From positions 1 to 57,439 of the forward strand of contig CAMSTY010000016.1 in the NCBI GenBank assembly GCA_947063875.1: 57,439 nt of DNA, read 5' to 3'. Every line of letters starts with the position of its first letter. Within the stretch, counting starts at the first letter, position 1. Positions 34,370-43,306 of this stretch are shown piece after piece. The position numbers and the translations under genes are program-made. The DNA is from an uncultured bacterium (GTDB lineage: Bacteria; Bacillota; Clostridia; Lachnospirales; Lachnospiraceae). The notes under the pieces are model-generated. The model saw nothing but the letters and a program-made list of their open reading frames with translations. It made no database searches and was not told where the DNA came from.

Positions 34370-35395
34370 ATGGCAAAAAAAAATATAACCTTCAATGATA
34401 TTGCCAAATACACCAACTTTTCCAAAACAACCATTTCCAGATATTTCAACAATCCTGACTCCCTGACCCTGGAAAATCAGCAGAAAATCGCCGATGCCCT
34501 GGTCGCCTTAGACTATAAAGAAAATAAAGTTGCCCGCATATTAGCCAACGGAAAGACCGAATTTGTCGGCATCATTATTCCCAATCTTTACCTGCATTAC
34601 TATTCTCAGATGCTGAATCAGCTTCTCTCCACCTATGAGACTTACGGATACAAGTTTCTTGTATTTGTAGGGAATGGCAAGGAGGAGACAGAACGCCAAT
34701 ACATTCAGGAACTTCTTGCCTATAAGATCGAAGGCATGATTATCCTAAGCCACACGATCTCCTCCAAAGAACTGGCAGAGTGCAATCTTCCGATCGTGAC
34801 TATCGAGCGGGAGGACAAGCACACCTGCAGCGTCAATACGGACAACTATATGGGAGGCGTTCAGGCTACCAGCCTCCTCTACAAAAATAACTGCGACATT
34901 TTAATCCATATAAACGCCGATATTGCTCCCGATGTTCCCGCCTATGGACGAATCCAGGGTTTTTTGGACATCTGTCAGGAACGCAATATCGCTCACGAAC
35001 TGATTTTAAAAAACTTAGGCAACACCTACCAGGAGACATCGCGGACGATCGGGCAGCTTCTTGAATCGATCGAGAAAAAGTATCCCAACCAAAAAAAGGG
35101 TATCTTCATGTCTAATGATACCCATGCCAATATTCTGCTGAATCTGATCATCCGCAAGTACGGGACACTCCCGGATTCCTACCGGATCATCGGCTTTGAC
35201 GACTCTCCTATTTCCAGAGACGCAATCATCCCCACCAGTACCATCGGCCAGCAGATCGAAAAGATTGCAGGAGAAGCCATGGAACTCCTTGTGATGCAGA
35301 TGAACGAACAAAAAAAGAGAAAACCGTCCCCCCTTCCGGCGCCGATCCATAAGATCATCACCCCGGTTCTGGTGAGACGGGATACTACGGAGTAG
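34370..35395 (+). CDS. LacI-family transcriptional regulator of the sugar operon
   Basis: Repressor of 341 residues. The N-terminal helix-turn-helix and hinge occupy about 5-58 (TFNDIAKYTNFSKTTISRYF, then the hinge near NKVARILA). A periplasmic-binding-protein-like sugar sensor domain follows. AAAGGAG lies about 10 bases before the ATG. It is divergent from the importer operon, and paired operators lie in the shared upstream region, so it very likely represses the operon and perhaps itself, relieved by a sugar. The protein ends within a hairpin shared with the next gene. Confidence 0.93.
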   Translation: MAKKNITFNDIAKYTNFSKTTISRYFNNPDSLTLENQQKIADALVALDYKENKVARILANGKTEFVGIIIPNLYLHYYSQMLNQLLSTYETYGYKFLVFVGNGKEETERQYIQELLAYKIEGMIILSHTISSKELAECNLPIVTIEREDKHTCSVNTDNYMGGVQATSLLYKNNCDILIHINADIAPDVPAYGRIQGFLDICQERNIAHELILKNLGNTYQETSRTIGQLLESIEKKYPNQKKGIFMSNDTHANILLNLIIRKYGTLPDSYRIIGFDDSPISRDAIIPTSTIGQQIEKIAGEAMELLVMQMNEQKKRKPSPLPAPIHKIITPVLVRRDTTE

Positions 35396-35411
35396 AAAAC
35401 CCTACTCCGTA
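35386..35411. terminator. Hairpin at the convergent ends of the regulator and LprI-domain genes
   Basis: A 10-base-pair stem TACGGAGTAG/CTACTCCGTA with a 6-base loop. Each arm contains the TAG stop codon of one gene, and both proteins end in Thr-Glu. There is no good U-tract on the exit side in either direction, so termination may be weak. Confidence 0.5.
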
Positions 35412-36073
35412 AAAAATTCATGATAAGTTTCTGCCAGTTCATACGCCCGCGCCCGGGTCAATTCTGCCCGGGAACGGTTATAATTCACTTCTTCCATCGT
35501 ACTCCCCAACTGCTTCTTGGACGCATCCACCGCCTCTTCTTCCCGGCTCTTCATCCATTCCAGCTGTTCGTACATCAGTTCTTCCTGTGCGTCTTCATCC
35601 AGCTTTTCCTTCAAGACTCCTAAGATCCGCTGCAATTCGCTTTCCCACAGCATCCACTCACTTTCCGCCACAGCCTTTCGGGAACTCGTCGTGGATTCTG
35701 ATTCGCGGGCACGGTTCCGTTCAATCTGTCCATCCAGCTCCCAAAGCCGCACCAAAGCCGGATTCTCCGGTTTTTCCACCGCTTCCGTCGAAAGTTCGGC
35801 ATTGGCTGACACATCATCCATACTTTCTGCCATAGGCATTTCGGCGGCTGTGGCCATTCTCGTGGAATGGACAATGTCTTTTGTCATCTCCGTTGATTTT
35901 GGAGCAAGCTGAACAGACTTTGCTGTCAATTCTGCCGTTGATCTCTCATTGTCTTCCAAAGCAGTCGCGGATACATCTTCTGCTACCTCTGTTCTCTTTT
36001 TTACATAATCTGTAGAAAAGATACCAATGGCCAGAATCAGGCAGATCGCAATCCAGGTTCCTTTTGGTCTCAT
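35402..36073 (-). CDS. Membrane-anchored protein with LprI/DUF1311-like domain
   Basis: A 223-residue protein from ATG 36073; a longer frame begins with GTG at 36106 but the ATG has AGGACAGGA upstream. A transmembrane helix at about 7-23 is followed by a long low-complexity Ser/Thr/Glu/Ala region to about 115. A helical C-terminal part (about 125-215) has WELDGQI, EWMLWESEL, YEQLEWMKSREEEA and SRAELTRARAYELAETYHE, the spacing of the lysozyme-inhibitor LprI (DUF1311) domain, but without its cysteines. Function unknown. It is convergent with the sugar regulator and lies 97 bases after rnhA. Confidence 0.7.
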   Translation of the reverse strand: MRPKGTWIAICLILAIGIFSTDYVKKRTEVAEDVSATALEDNERSTAELTAKSVQLAPKSTEMTKDIVHSTRMATAAEMPMAESMDDVSANAELSTEAVEKPENPALVRLWELDGQIERNRARESESTTSSRKAVAESEWMLWESELQRILGVLKEKLDEDAQEELMYEQLEWMKSREEEAVDASKKQLGSTMEEVNYNRSRAELTRARAYELAETYHEFFTE

Positions 36074-36203
36074 ATAAATCCATCCTGTCCTCTTTATCTC
36101 TTTCACGGTTAATTTTCCTGATATCTATACCATAGCACAATCTTCCAGGAAAAGAAACCGGAGGACAAAAGAAGTAAATATTTGTAAGAGAACCGTAACT
36201 AAT

Positions 36204-36686
36204 TTAATTATCTATTCCGTTATCTGTCAGCAGATGGTCTCCGTCTGCAGCCGATGTGGCAAGCTTATCACAGCGTTCATTTTGTGGATGGCCCGCATGG
36301 CCTTTCACCCAGATGAAGCTTACCTGATGCGGGGCTTTGGCATCCAGCAGCCGCTCCCAAAGGTCGATATTCTTCACTGCTCCGCTTTTTCCCCGCTTCC
36401 AGTTATTTGCCACCCAGTTATCAATCCAATGCTGATTGAAGGCATCTGTCAGATATTTGGAATCGGAATATAATTCTACCTGACAGGGTCGGTTCAACGC
36501 TTCCAGGCCGACAATTGCCGCCATCAGTTCCATCCTGTTATTCGTTGTTTTCCGATAGCCGGCCGAAAGTACTTTTTCGTGAAGCTGTCCTTTGCTGTCT
36601 ACAAATTGCAGAACCGTTCCATACCCTCCTGGTCCTTCAGGATTCCCTCTTGCCGATCCGTCCGTATAGATCCGAACCTTAGTCAT
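36204..36686 (-). CDS. rnhA: Ribonuclease HI
   Basis: Degrades the RNA strand of RNA-DNA hybrids. The 160 residues hold the four metal-binding carboxylates D9 (YTDGS), E53 (RMELMAA), D75 (YSDSKYL) and D140 (NERCDKLA), plus the catalytic His in WVKGHAGHP (about 126-134). A rnhB gene for RNase HII is also in this window, so both types are encoded. It lies 15 bases downstream of the beta-CASP nuclease gene. Confidence 0.96.
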   Translation of the reverse strand: MTKVRIYTDGSARGNPEGPGGYGTVLQFVDSKGQLHEKVLSAGYRKTTNNRMELMAAIVGLEALNRPCQVELYSDSKYLTDAFNQHWIDNWVANNWKRGKSGAVKNIDLWERLLDAKAPHQVSFIWVKGHAGHPQNERCDKLATSAADGDHLLTDNGIDN

Positions 36687-36701
36687 AAAAAGACATTTCT
36701 C

Positions 36702-38303
36702 CTATCTGTCCCATTTGTCACATAACGCATTGATCTGATCCGCAAATTTGGCCAGATCTTTATTGGTGCCTCCTTCGTTGCGGGCAATCACTGCCATCAG
36801 GCGCTCGCCAGCCGCCAGCAGACGGGCAAAGATGCCCTTCGCTTTCTTCGTTGCCGCACTGCGGGTAGCAATCGGAACTCCCACAGTCTCTTTCACCCAT
36901 TGGCCTGCAATCAGGTCATATTCTGCTCCGCTAAACGGCGCTTTTGCCGGAATGCCCGTTCGCTCAGTAACCAGTTCGGCAAACTGGTCACAGACCTCAT
37001 CGCTGCCATGCACTACAAAAATCTGCTCCGGTTTTTTCTGGAAATGCTCTACCCATTCCAGCAATCCATCCCGGTCAGCATGTCCGCTGATATCATGAAG
37101 GGTCTCAATGTGGGCTTCGACATCAATCGTCTCACCGAACAGTTTGACCGTCCGATTGCCGTCCACCAGGCTGCGCCCCAACGTCCCTTCTGCCTGATAA
37201 CCGGCAAAAATCACGGTGCATTCCCTGCGCCACAGGTTATGCTTCAGGTGATGGCGAATCCGACCGGCATCACACATACCGGAAGCGGAAATAATTACTT
37301 TGGGACGTGGATCAAAGTTGATATTTTTAGACTCTTCACTGCTGACAGAAAGTTTCAATCCTGGAAAAGAAATCGGATTGATTCCCATACGTACCAGTTC
37401 ACGAGTCTCCTCGTCATAACAATCCACCTGATTCTGCTTGAATACCTGTGTCGCCTCCACAGCAAGGGGACTATCCACATAAACCTCAAAATTTTCATGG
37501 CCACGAATCAGCCTTGCTGTCTTAATATGGCGGAAATAATAGAGAAGTTCCTGGGTTCTTCCCACGGCAAATGCAGGAATGACAACATTGCCGCCCCGGT
37601 CCAGGGTTTCCTGGACAATCCTCACCAGCTCCGTAATATGATCCGCCCCTTTCTGGTGAAGGCGGTTGCCGTAGGTAGACTCCATCACAGCATAATCTGC
37701 CGCCACCGTATAGGAAGGATCGCAAATCAATGGTTTATTCTTATTGCCGATATCTCCGGAAAATACAATTTTTTTCTCAGCATCGCCTTCGCGCAGCCAG
37801 ATCTCAATAGAAGCGGACCCCAGCAGATGGCCGATGTCAGTAAAGCGGATCGTGACATTGTCCGAAAGTTTGACAATATCGCCATAGTTGTGGGGGACAA
37901 ACCTCTGAAGAACCCCCAGGGCGTCATTCATCTCATAGAGAGGCTTCACTTCCGGACCTCCGGCCCTCCTTGCCTTCCGGTTCTTCCACTCCGCCTCCAT
38001 CTCCTGAATGTGGGCACTGTCCTTCAGCATAATATTACATAAATCACAGGTAGCCGCCGTCGCCATGACATTTCCGGAAAAACCTCTGGCATAAATATAG
38101 GGAAGCATTCCGGCATGATCAATATGGGCATGGGTAAGCAATACATAGTCGATCTGCGACCACGGGACAGGAGGTTCTACATTTTCATAAATATTGAACC
38201 CCTGCTCCATGCCGCAATCAATAAGCAGATGAGTCTCTCCTGCCTGCAGATAATGACAACTTCCGGTTACTTCGTGAGCAGCGCCACTAAATACTATACG
38301 CAT
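36702..38303 (-). CDS. MBL-fold beta-CASP ribonuclease-like protein
   Basis: Metallo-beta-lactamase fold protein of 533 residues with a beta-CASP insert and RMMBL tail, the architecture of RNA-specific nucleases related to CPSF73/YSH1. The metal motif is THAHIDHAG (H58, H60, D62, H63), followed by the second metal site FSGDIGN and the HISGHADRDGL and FVVHGSDEV motifs near 390-440. The C-terminal 70 residues beyond the core are lysine/alanine-rich. Activity as an exo- or endoribonuclease is inferred from the family. AGGAGG precedes the ATG. Confidence 0.92.
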   Translation of the reverse strand: MRIVFSGAAHEVTGSCHYLQAGETHLLIDCGMEQGFNIYENVEPPVPWSQIDYVLLTHAHIDHAGMLPYIYARGFSGNVMATAATCDLCNIMLKDSAHIQEMEAEWKNRKARRAGGPEVKPLYEMNDALGVLQRFVPHNYGDIVKLSDNVTIRFTDIGHLLGSASIEIWLREGDAEKKIVFSGDIGNKNKPLICDPSYTVAADYAVMESTYGNRLHQKGADHITELVRIVQETLDRGGNVVIPAFAVGRTQELLYYFRHIKTARLIRGHENFEVYVDSPLAVEATQVFKQNQVDCYDEETRELVRMGINPISFPGLKLSVSSEESKNINFDPRPKVIISASGMCDAGRIRHHLKHNLWRRECTVIFAGYQAEGTLGRSLVDGNRTVKLFGETIDVEAHIETLHDISGHADRDGLLEWVEHFQKKPEQIFVVHGSDEVCDQFAELVTERTGIPAKAPFSGAEYDLIAGQWVKETVGVPIATRSAATKKAKGIFARLLAAGERLMAVIARNEGGTNKDLAKFADQINALCDKWDR

Positions 38304-38383
38304 ATGTGTTCCTCCTCTTTGGTGGGGGCATGGATTATCAAGTTATTCTATCAGGTATGGGGTTATAAAATCACTTATGGCCG

Positions 38384-39859
38384 TCAGATAATAATACAAA
38401 TCATTCCTCCGGAACTGTCATTGATAATCTTCTGCAAAGCATCCTGCAATTTCATCTGACAGTCTTCCGTCATCTGACTCACTTTTGCCTGAATCCCGTC
38501 TTCCACAATCTGTTCAATCGATTTTCCGAAAATATTGGTATCCCAGATTCCGTCTTCTTTCTTTCGGGCATTCTCTTTCATATACGCGATCAGGTCTTCC
38601 GCCTGCTGCTCGCTTCCGACAATCGGGGCAATCTCGGTCTGTATATGGGCCTTAATCAGATTGATGGACGGCGCCTCCGCTCTCATCTTGACGCCGTATT
38701 TGTTTCCATGGCGAATCACAGTCGGCTCATCCAGGATGATCTCGGATCTCTCCGGCGTAACAACACCATAGCCGCGCATCCGCACCTGGTTCATCGCATT
38801 TAATACCTTATCATATTCCATCTGCATAGATGCCAGATCCCGCAGTTTCTGCATCAGCTGGTATTCATCCGTAATCGGGATACCGGCAAAATCGCTGAGA
38901 GTCTGATAATAATATCCGTCTTCCAGCGCCACCTGCACAGACACGCTTCCGTTAGAAAGATCCATATGATCCACCTTCATCGAGCGGATCACCTCCGAAT
39001 CCCCACGGTCAAAATCCGCAGGCACATCTTTCATATGCCGTACCCTTGCCATCAGTTCCCTGGCTGTTTTGACCGTCTGCTCTTTCAGCCAATGGCTTCC
39101 CGGCAGGATCTCAAGCCATTTGGGAATAAAAAAATCAACCTCTGTCACCGGAAATTCCTTTAACACTTTTTCCAGAATCCGGTTGACGTCTTCCCGTTTT
39201 AGCTGTTCGCAGTTTACCGGCATCACTGTCACCGAATACTGCTTTTCAAGTTCCTTCGCCAGACGGCCGGTCTCCTCAGAATAAGGACGGTCGGAATTGA
39301 GCAGCACTAGAAATGGCTTTCCGATATCTTTCAGCTCCTGAATTGCCATATTCTCTGCTTCTATGTACGCTTCCCGTTTCAGATCTCCAAACGATCCGTC
39401 TGTCGTAATTACAATTCCGATCGTAGAGTGGTCCTTAATCACCTTACGGGTCCCGATCTCCGCTGCCTGGGTAAAAGGGATCTCTTCTTCAAACCACGGC
39501 GTTTTTACCAGACGTTCCCGCTCATTTTCCACATGGCCGGCAGCTCCTTCCACCATAAAACCGACACAGTCTATCAGCCGTACCTTCGCCTGAATCCCTT
39601 CCGCCGGCTGAATCAGCGCCGCTTCTTTGGGAATAAATTTAGGCTCGGTAGTCATAATCGTCTTTCCTGCCGCACTCTGAGGCAATTCATCCCTTGTCTG
39701 GTTTTTCCGATGCTCATCCTCCATCTCCGGCAGTACAAGCTGCTCCATAAAACGTTTGATAAAGGTTGACTTTCCGGTTCGGACCGGCCCTACAACTCCC
39801 AGGTAAATCTCCCCTCCGGTCCGGGCTTTAATATCTTTGTATACGTTATAATTCTCCAT
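38384..39859 (-). CDS. spoIVA: Stage IV sporulation protein A
   Basis: Spore-coat morphogenetic ATPase that polymerises on the outer forespore membrane. The 491 residues have Walker A GPVRTGKST (24-32), the switch-like IDCVGFMVEGA (about 114-124), and the family C-terminus ending GGMICIII, which fits in Bacillus with anchoring at the SpoVM-marked membrane. It proves the organism encodes endospore machinery. The upstream 119 bases carry a possible sigma-E -10 (CATACCCT, 39900-39907) but no well-spaced -35. Confidence 0.97.
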   Translation of the reverse strand: MENYNVYKDIKARTGGEIYLGVVGPVRTGKSTFIKRFMEQLVLPEMEDEHRKNQTRDELPQSAAGKTIMTTEPKFIPKEAALIQPAEGIQAKVRLIDCVGFMVEGAAGHVENERERLVKTPWFEEEIPFTQAAEIGTRKVIKDHSTIGIVITTDGSFGDLKREAYIEAENMAIQELKDIGKPFLVLLNSDRPYSEETGRLAKELEKQYSVTVMPVNCEQLKREDVNRILEKVLKEFPVTEVDFFIPKWLEILPGSHWLKEQTVKTARELMARVRHMKDVPADFDRGDSEVIRSMKVDHMDLSNGSVSVQVALEDGYYYQTLSDFAGIPITDEYQLMQKLRDLASMQMEYDKVLNAMNQVRMRGYGVVTPERSEIILDEPTVIRHGNKYGVKMRAEAPSINLIKAHIQTEIAPIVGSEQQAEDLIAYMKENARKKEDGIWDTNIFGKSIEQIVEDGIQAKVSQMTEDCQMKLQDALQKIINDSSGGMICIII

Positions 39860-39978
39860 GAGGATACCCCCTTGCTATGCTGGAGCATCACCAGAAGCCA
39901 GGGTATGATCCAGGCGTCTCCGGCAATACTTTACTGCTATAAGCATATGCCAGGGGGCATCAATTTATCACCTGTTCT

Positions 39979-40413
39979 TCAAAACTTTCCCCTGCCGCCC
40001 TCATCCCTGAGAATAGCAAGAGTCTTCTTCACCCGTTCCGCCGTCGTATAGGTCTGGAACGACATCTTACGGACACGCATAATATCCTGGTTATCCTCGA
40101 TCTCTGCGATCTTCACCTTGGACGCCAGTTCGCTGGAATGGATGTCCTCAATGTAGTCGAAATATTTCATGTCGGGTTTCTTTGTCAGCATGCCAATTGT
40201 TTCCAGAACGGTCCGGGAGAAACCTGCCTCCTGCAGTTCATGCAGAGTCGTCTCCGTGTCCTCCACCACGTCATGAAGCACCGCTATGATCTTCTCTTCC
40301 TCCGTGTCCATCTTGCTCATGACACGCATGGCATGGTCAATGTAGGGATTTCCATTGGCGTCTTTGACACCCTGAAAAGCGTTCGTAGCGATTCCAATTG
40401 CCTTTGACAGCAT
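39979..40413 (-). CDS. Small HD-domain hydrolase (SpoT/MESH1-like)
   Basis: A 144-residue HD-superfamily protein. Metal ligands of the HD fold are visible as H27, the H47-D48 pair (LHDVVED) and a downstream aspartate. The arrangement resembles the hydrolase domain of RelA/SpoT or the single-domain MESH1 alarmone hydrolases, but it lacks synthetase and ACT domains, and is shorter than MESH1 (about 180). Phosphohydrolase activity is inferred; the substrate is not known. It is 4 bases after the PPi-PFK gene and shares its transcript. Confidence 0.8.
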   Translation of the reverse strand: MLSKAIGIATNAFQGVKDANGNPYIDHAMRVMSKMDTEEEKIIAVLHDVVEDTETTLHELQEAGFSRTVLETIGMLTKKPDMKYFDYIEDIHSSELASKVKIAEIEDNQDIMRVRKMSFQTYTTAERVKKTLAILRDEGGRGKF

Positions 40414-40417
40414 AAGA

Positions 40418-41671
40418 TTATTCCCCTTTCTTCCCGCGGCTGGAAGACATATAAAGATGACGCGGAATGCCGCCTACCATGACGCAAGGATAATCACCCT
40501 GAATCAGCGGACGTACGTAATCAATAAACTCTTCCGTCACATAGGTGCCGTCCTTAGTGATCCACTCTCTCGGCACCAGCTTCTCTCCGTTGGCAATCTT
40601 GTGTACATCATAGATGCCGGTTGCGCTCTGATACGGGTCATCCGATACCCGGTCAATCACCACCATCTTGCCGGTATCTCCCTCGTCCGCTGCCTTCACC
40701 GCGGCGCCGCCAACCATAAACGCCTCATTCACATCCACCCGGGAAGCCAGATGGGCAGCGCTTCTCTGGAGCGTACTGAACTCTACTGCTCTGGACTTGC
40801 ATCCGATCTGCTGGTTAATCACATTGGCCAGATAGCTGGCAGAACCAGTCAGCTGCTTGTGCCCAAAAGCATCCACATAGTCGGTGGCGGCCGACAGCTC
40901 GCTGACATAGGTGCCGTCTGCGGTCCGGATACCCTCGGAGATGGCAATCACAATCACGTCCTTCTTCTCCAGGAGTTTCCGTACTCTTGCCACAAACTTA
41001 TCAATCTCAAAAGCAACCTCCGGCAGATAGATCAGATCCGGTCCGTCGCAGTCCTCGCCCCTGGACAGAGCGGAAGCACCTGTCAGCCATCCGGCGTTCC
41101 GGCCCATGATCTCGATGATGGTTACCAGCTTTTTCTTGTAGGAAAAGCCAAGTCCGTCACGGATCACTTCCTTGGTGGAAGTGGCGATATACTTGGCGGC
41201 GCTTCCGTATCCCGGTGTATGATCCGTCAAAGCCAGATCATTGTCAATGGTCTTGGGAACGCCCACAAACTTCTGGCTCTTTCCGGTCAGGATCGCATAG
41301 TCGGAAAGCTTCTTGATGGTATCCATGGAATCATTCCCGCCGATGTAAATAAAGCATTCAATGTTCAGCTTTTCCAGAATCTCAAAAATCTTCACATAAA
41401 TATCCTGATTCTCATGAATATCCGGCAGTTTATAACGGCAGGTCCCTAAAAAAGCGGAAGGAGTACGTTTTAAAATCTCCACGTCCAGATCGTTCTTAAT
41501 ATGCTTGGACAGGTCCACATACTGTTCATCCAGCAGTCCCTGGATTCCGAATCTCATGCCATAAACCTTCTTGGCCCCCCGGTCAATAGCAGTGCGGTAT
41601 ACCCCCGCCAGGCTGGAATTAATCACGGCCGTGGGACCTCCGGACTGTCCGACAATCACATTTCCTTTCAT
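40418..41671 (-). CDS. Pyrophosphate-type 6-phosphofructokinase
   Basis: Phosphorylates fructose 6-phosphate. The 417 residues from ATG 41671 include GGNDS (111-115), where ATP-type enzymes have GGDGS, and PKTIDND (139-145), where ATP-type enzymes have PGTIDND; both changes mark the PPi-dependent class. MGRNAGW (189-195) binds the sugar phosphate. I placed the start at 41671 because AGAGGAGG lies about 9 bases upstream; a longer frame to 41731 lacks this. Preceded by the livF terminator. Confidence 0.93.
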   Translation of the reverse strand: MKGNVIVGQSGGPTAVINSSLAGVYRTAIDRGAKKVYGMRFGIQGLLDEQYVDLSKHIKNDLDVEILKRTPSAFLGTCRYKLPDIHENQDIYVKIFEILEKLNIECFIYIGGNDSMDTIKKLSDYAILTGKSQKFVGVPKTIDNDLALTDHTPGYGSAAKYIATSTKEVIRDGLGFSYKKKLVTIIEIMGRNAGWLTGASALSRGEDCDGPDLIYLPEVAFEIDKFVARVRKLLEKKDVIVIAISEGIRTADGTYVSELSAATDYVDAFGHKQLTGSASYLANVINQQIGCKSRAVEFSTLQRSAAHLASRVDVNEAFMVGGAAVKAADEGDTGKMVVIDRVSDDPYQSATGIYDVHKIANGEKLVPREWITKDGTYVTEEFIDYVRPLIQGDYPCVMVGGIPRHLYMSSSRGKKGE

Positions 41672-41749
41672 AGCAAAAAACCTCCTCTGAATTATAAAAA
41701 TTTTTCTATTACTTTGCCTTGCTATACTCATATCTTACCACAATAATAA

Positions 41750-41772
41750 GGGAAAAGTCTAGGACTTTCCCC
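41750..41772 (-). terminator. Terminator after livF
   Basis: Arms GGGAAAAGTC and GACTTTCCCC (9 pairs of 10) with a 3-base loop, followed on the minus strand by TTATTATTG. It separates livHMGF from the PFK gene. Confidence 0.6.
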
Positions 41773-41820
41773 TTCAAATCCGATTGTTTTCTGAATTTTT
41801 ACAGTCATTTGCATGCTTTT

Positions 41821-42531
41821 TTACTCACTCAAATAAGCCTTCTTTACAGAATCGTCATTCATCAATTCCGCCGCATCTCCGCTCAGCACAATGCTTCCGG
41901 TCTCCAGTACATAAGCACGGTTGGCAATCGACAGTGCCTTTTTCGCATTCTGTTCCACCAGAAGCACAGTGGTGCCATCCTCATTGATCTTCTGAATAAT
42001 ATCGAAGATCTCATTTACATAGATCGGCGACAATCCCATAGACGGCTCGTCCATCACAATCAGCTTCGGATGGGACATCAATGCCCGCCCCATAGCCAGC
42101 ATCTGCTGTTCCCCGCCGGAAAGAGTTCCCGCCATCTGGTTTTTCCTTTCCTCCAGCCTGGGAAAACGCTGGTAGATCACCTTTAAAGTGTCCTCGGTCT
42201 CTTTCTTGTCTTTTCTTGTATATGCACCCAGTTTCAGATTCTGCAGCACTGTCAGCTGGGCAAAAACCCGGCGTCCCTCCGGCACATGAGCCACGCCCAT
42301 GGACACCAGCTTATGGCCGGGCAGCCTGGTGATATCCTTCCCGTCATAGACAATCTTTCCCGCCTTGGAAGGAATGAGCCCGGTGACCGTCTGAAGAGTG
42401 GTTGTCTTTCCCGCTCCGTTCGCTCCGATCAACGCAATAATCTCGCCTGGATTCACTTCAAAGGAGATTCCCTTAAGGGCCTGGATCACACCATAAAACA
42501 CTTCCAGATCCTTCACTTCCAGTATTGCCAT
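41821..42531 (-). CDS. livF: Branched-chain amino acid ABC transporter ATPase LivF
   Basis: Second ATPase of the Liv importer, 236 residues: Walker A GANGAGKTT (about 36-44), signature LSGGEQQMLAMGRAL, Walker B LIVMDEPSMGL. LivF members have this EQQ signature and no long insertion. It is 14 bases after livG and ends the cluster. Confidence 0.94.
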   Translation of the reverse strand: MAILEVKDLEVFYGVIQALKGISFEVNPGEIIALIGANGAGKTTTLQTVTGLIPSKAGKIVYDGKDITRLPGHKLVSMGVAHVPEGRRVFAQLTVLQNLKLGAYTRKDKKETEDTLKVIYQRFPRLEERKNQMAGTLSGGEQQMLAMGRALMSHPKLIVMDEPSMGLSPIYVNEIFDIIQKINEDGTTVLLVEQNAKKALSIANRAYVLETGSIVLSGDAAELMNDDSVKKAYLSE

Positions 42532-42545
42532 AATCGCCTCTCCTC

Positions 42546-43304
42546 CTACTCTCCAAGATATGCCGTGATAACCCTCTTGTCATTGAGCACCTCTGAGGTC
42601 TCTCCCTGGGTCAGCACCTGTCCGAAATTCAGCACGGTAAGCTTCTCACAGATCCCGGAAACCAGCTTCATGTCATGCTCAATCAAGAGAATCGTCATAT
42701 CAAAATTATCTCGCACAAAACGGATCGTCTCCATCAGTTCCGCTGTCTCATTGGGGTTCATGCCTGCCGCTGGTTCATCCAGAAGCAAAAACTTAGGCCC
42801 TGTGGCCAGCGCCCTGGCAATCTCCAGCTTTCTCTGCTTTCCATAAGGAAGGTTGGAGGCCTTGTAATCCCACTCTCCATCCAGATCAAATACCTTCAAA
42901 AGTTCCAGCGCACGCTCATCCATCTGCTTTTCTACTTTATAGTATCCGGGAAGGCGGAAAATCCCCTCAATGGTGGAATATTTATAATGGTTATGGAGCC
43001 CTGCCTTGACGTTGTCCAGCACGTTAAGTTCTTTAAACAGCCGGATATTCTGAAAGGTTCTGGCAATCCCGCTCTGATTGATCTCGATGGTCTTCTTCCC
43101 CGTAATGTTCTGCCCGTCCAGAAAAATTGATCCTGTATCCGGGCGGTACACACCGGTCAGGAGGTTAAAAACCGTCGTCTTCCCGGCTCCGTTAGGCCCG
43201 ATCAGGCCGTAAAGCTGCCCTTTCTCAATGGTCACGCTAAAATCATCCACCGCCTTTAAACCGCCAAAGGAAATGCTCAGATTTTTTACTTCCAACATTG
43301 CCAT
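42546..43304 (-). CDS. livG: Branched-chain amino acid ABC transporter ATPase LivG
   Basis: First ATPase of the Liv importer, 252 residues: Walker A GPNGAGKTT (about 36-44) and the LivG-type long region after it (GIARTFQNIRLF), a Q-loop, then LPYGKQRKLEIARAL, where the usual LSGGQ signature is replaced by LPYGK, and LLLDEPAAGMN. LivG/LptB proteins carry this LPYGxQR form. The ATG is 2 bases before the livM stop region, so coupled. Confidence 0.94.
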   Translation of the reverse strand: MAMLEVKNLSISFGGLKAVDDFSVTIEKGQLYGLIGPNGAGKTTVFNLLTGVYRPDTGSIFLDGQNITGKKTIEINQSGIARTFQNIRLFKELNVLDNVKAGLHNHYKYSTIEGIFRLPGYYKVEKQMDERALELLKVFDLDGEWDYKASNLPYGKQRKLEIARALATGPKFLLLDEPAAGMNPNETAELMETIRFVRDNFDMTILLIEHDMKLVSGICEKLTVLNFGQVLTQGETSEVLNDKRVITAYLGE

Positions 43305-43306
43305 AG

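Noticed and set aside
36900-38042. 380-codon plus-strand frame opposite the MBL-fold nuclease gene
   Set aside because: Antisense to a gene with intact metal motifs; no start signal and no family resemblance.
39900-39907. CATACCCT as a sigma-E -10 box ahead of spoIVA
   Set aside because: The best -35-like sequence is about 17 bases away, longer than the usual 13-15 spacing, so I do not list a promoter.
40457-41449. 330-codon plus-strand frame opposite the PPi-PFK gene
   Set aside because: Shadow frame of a highly conserved enzyme; no independent coding evidence.
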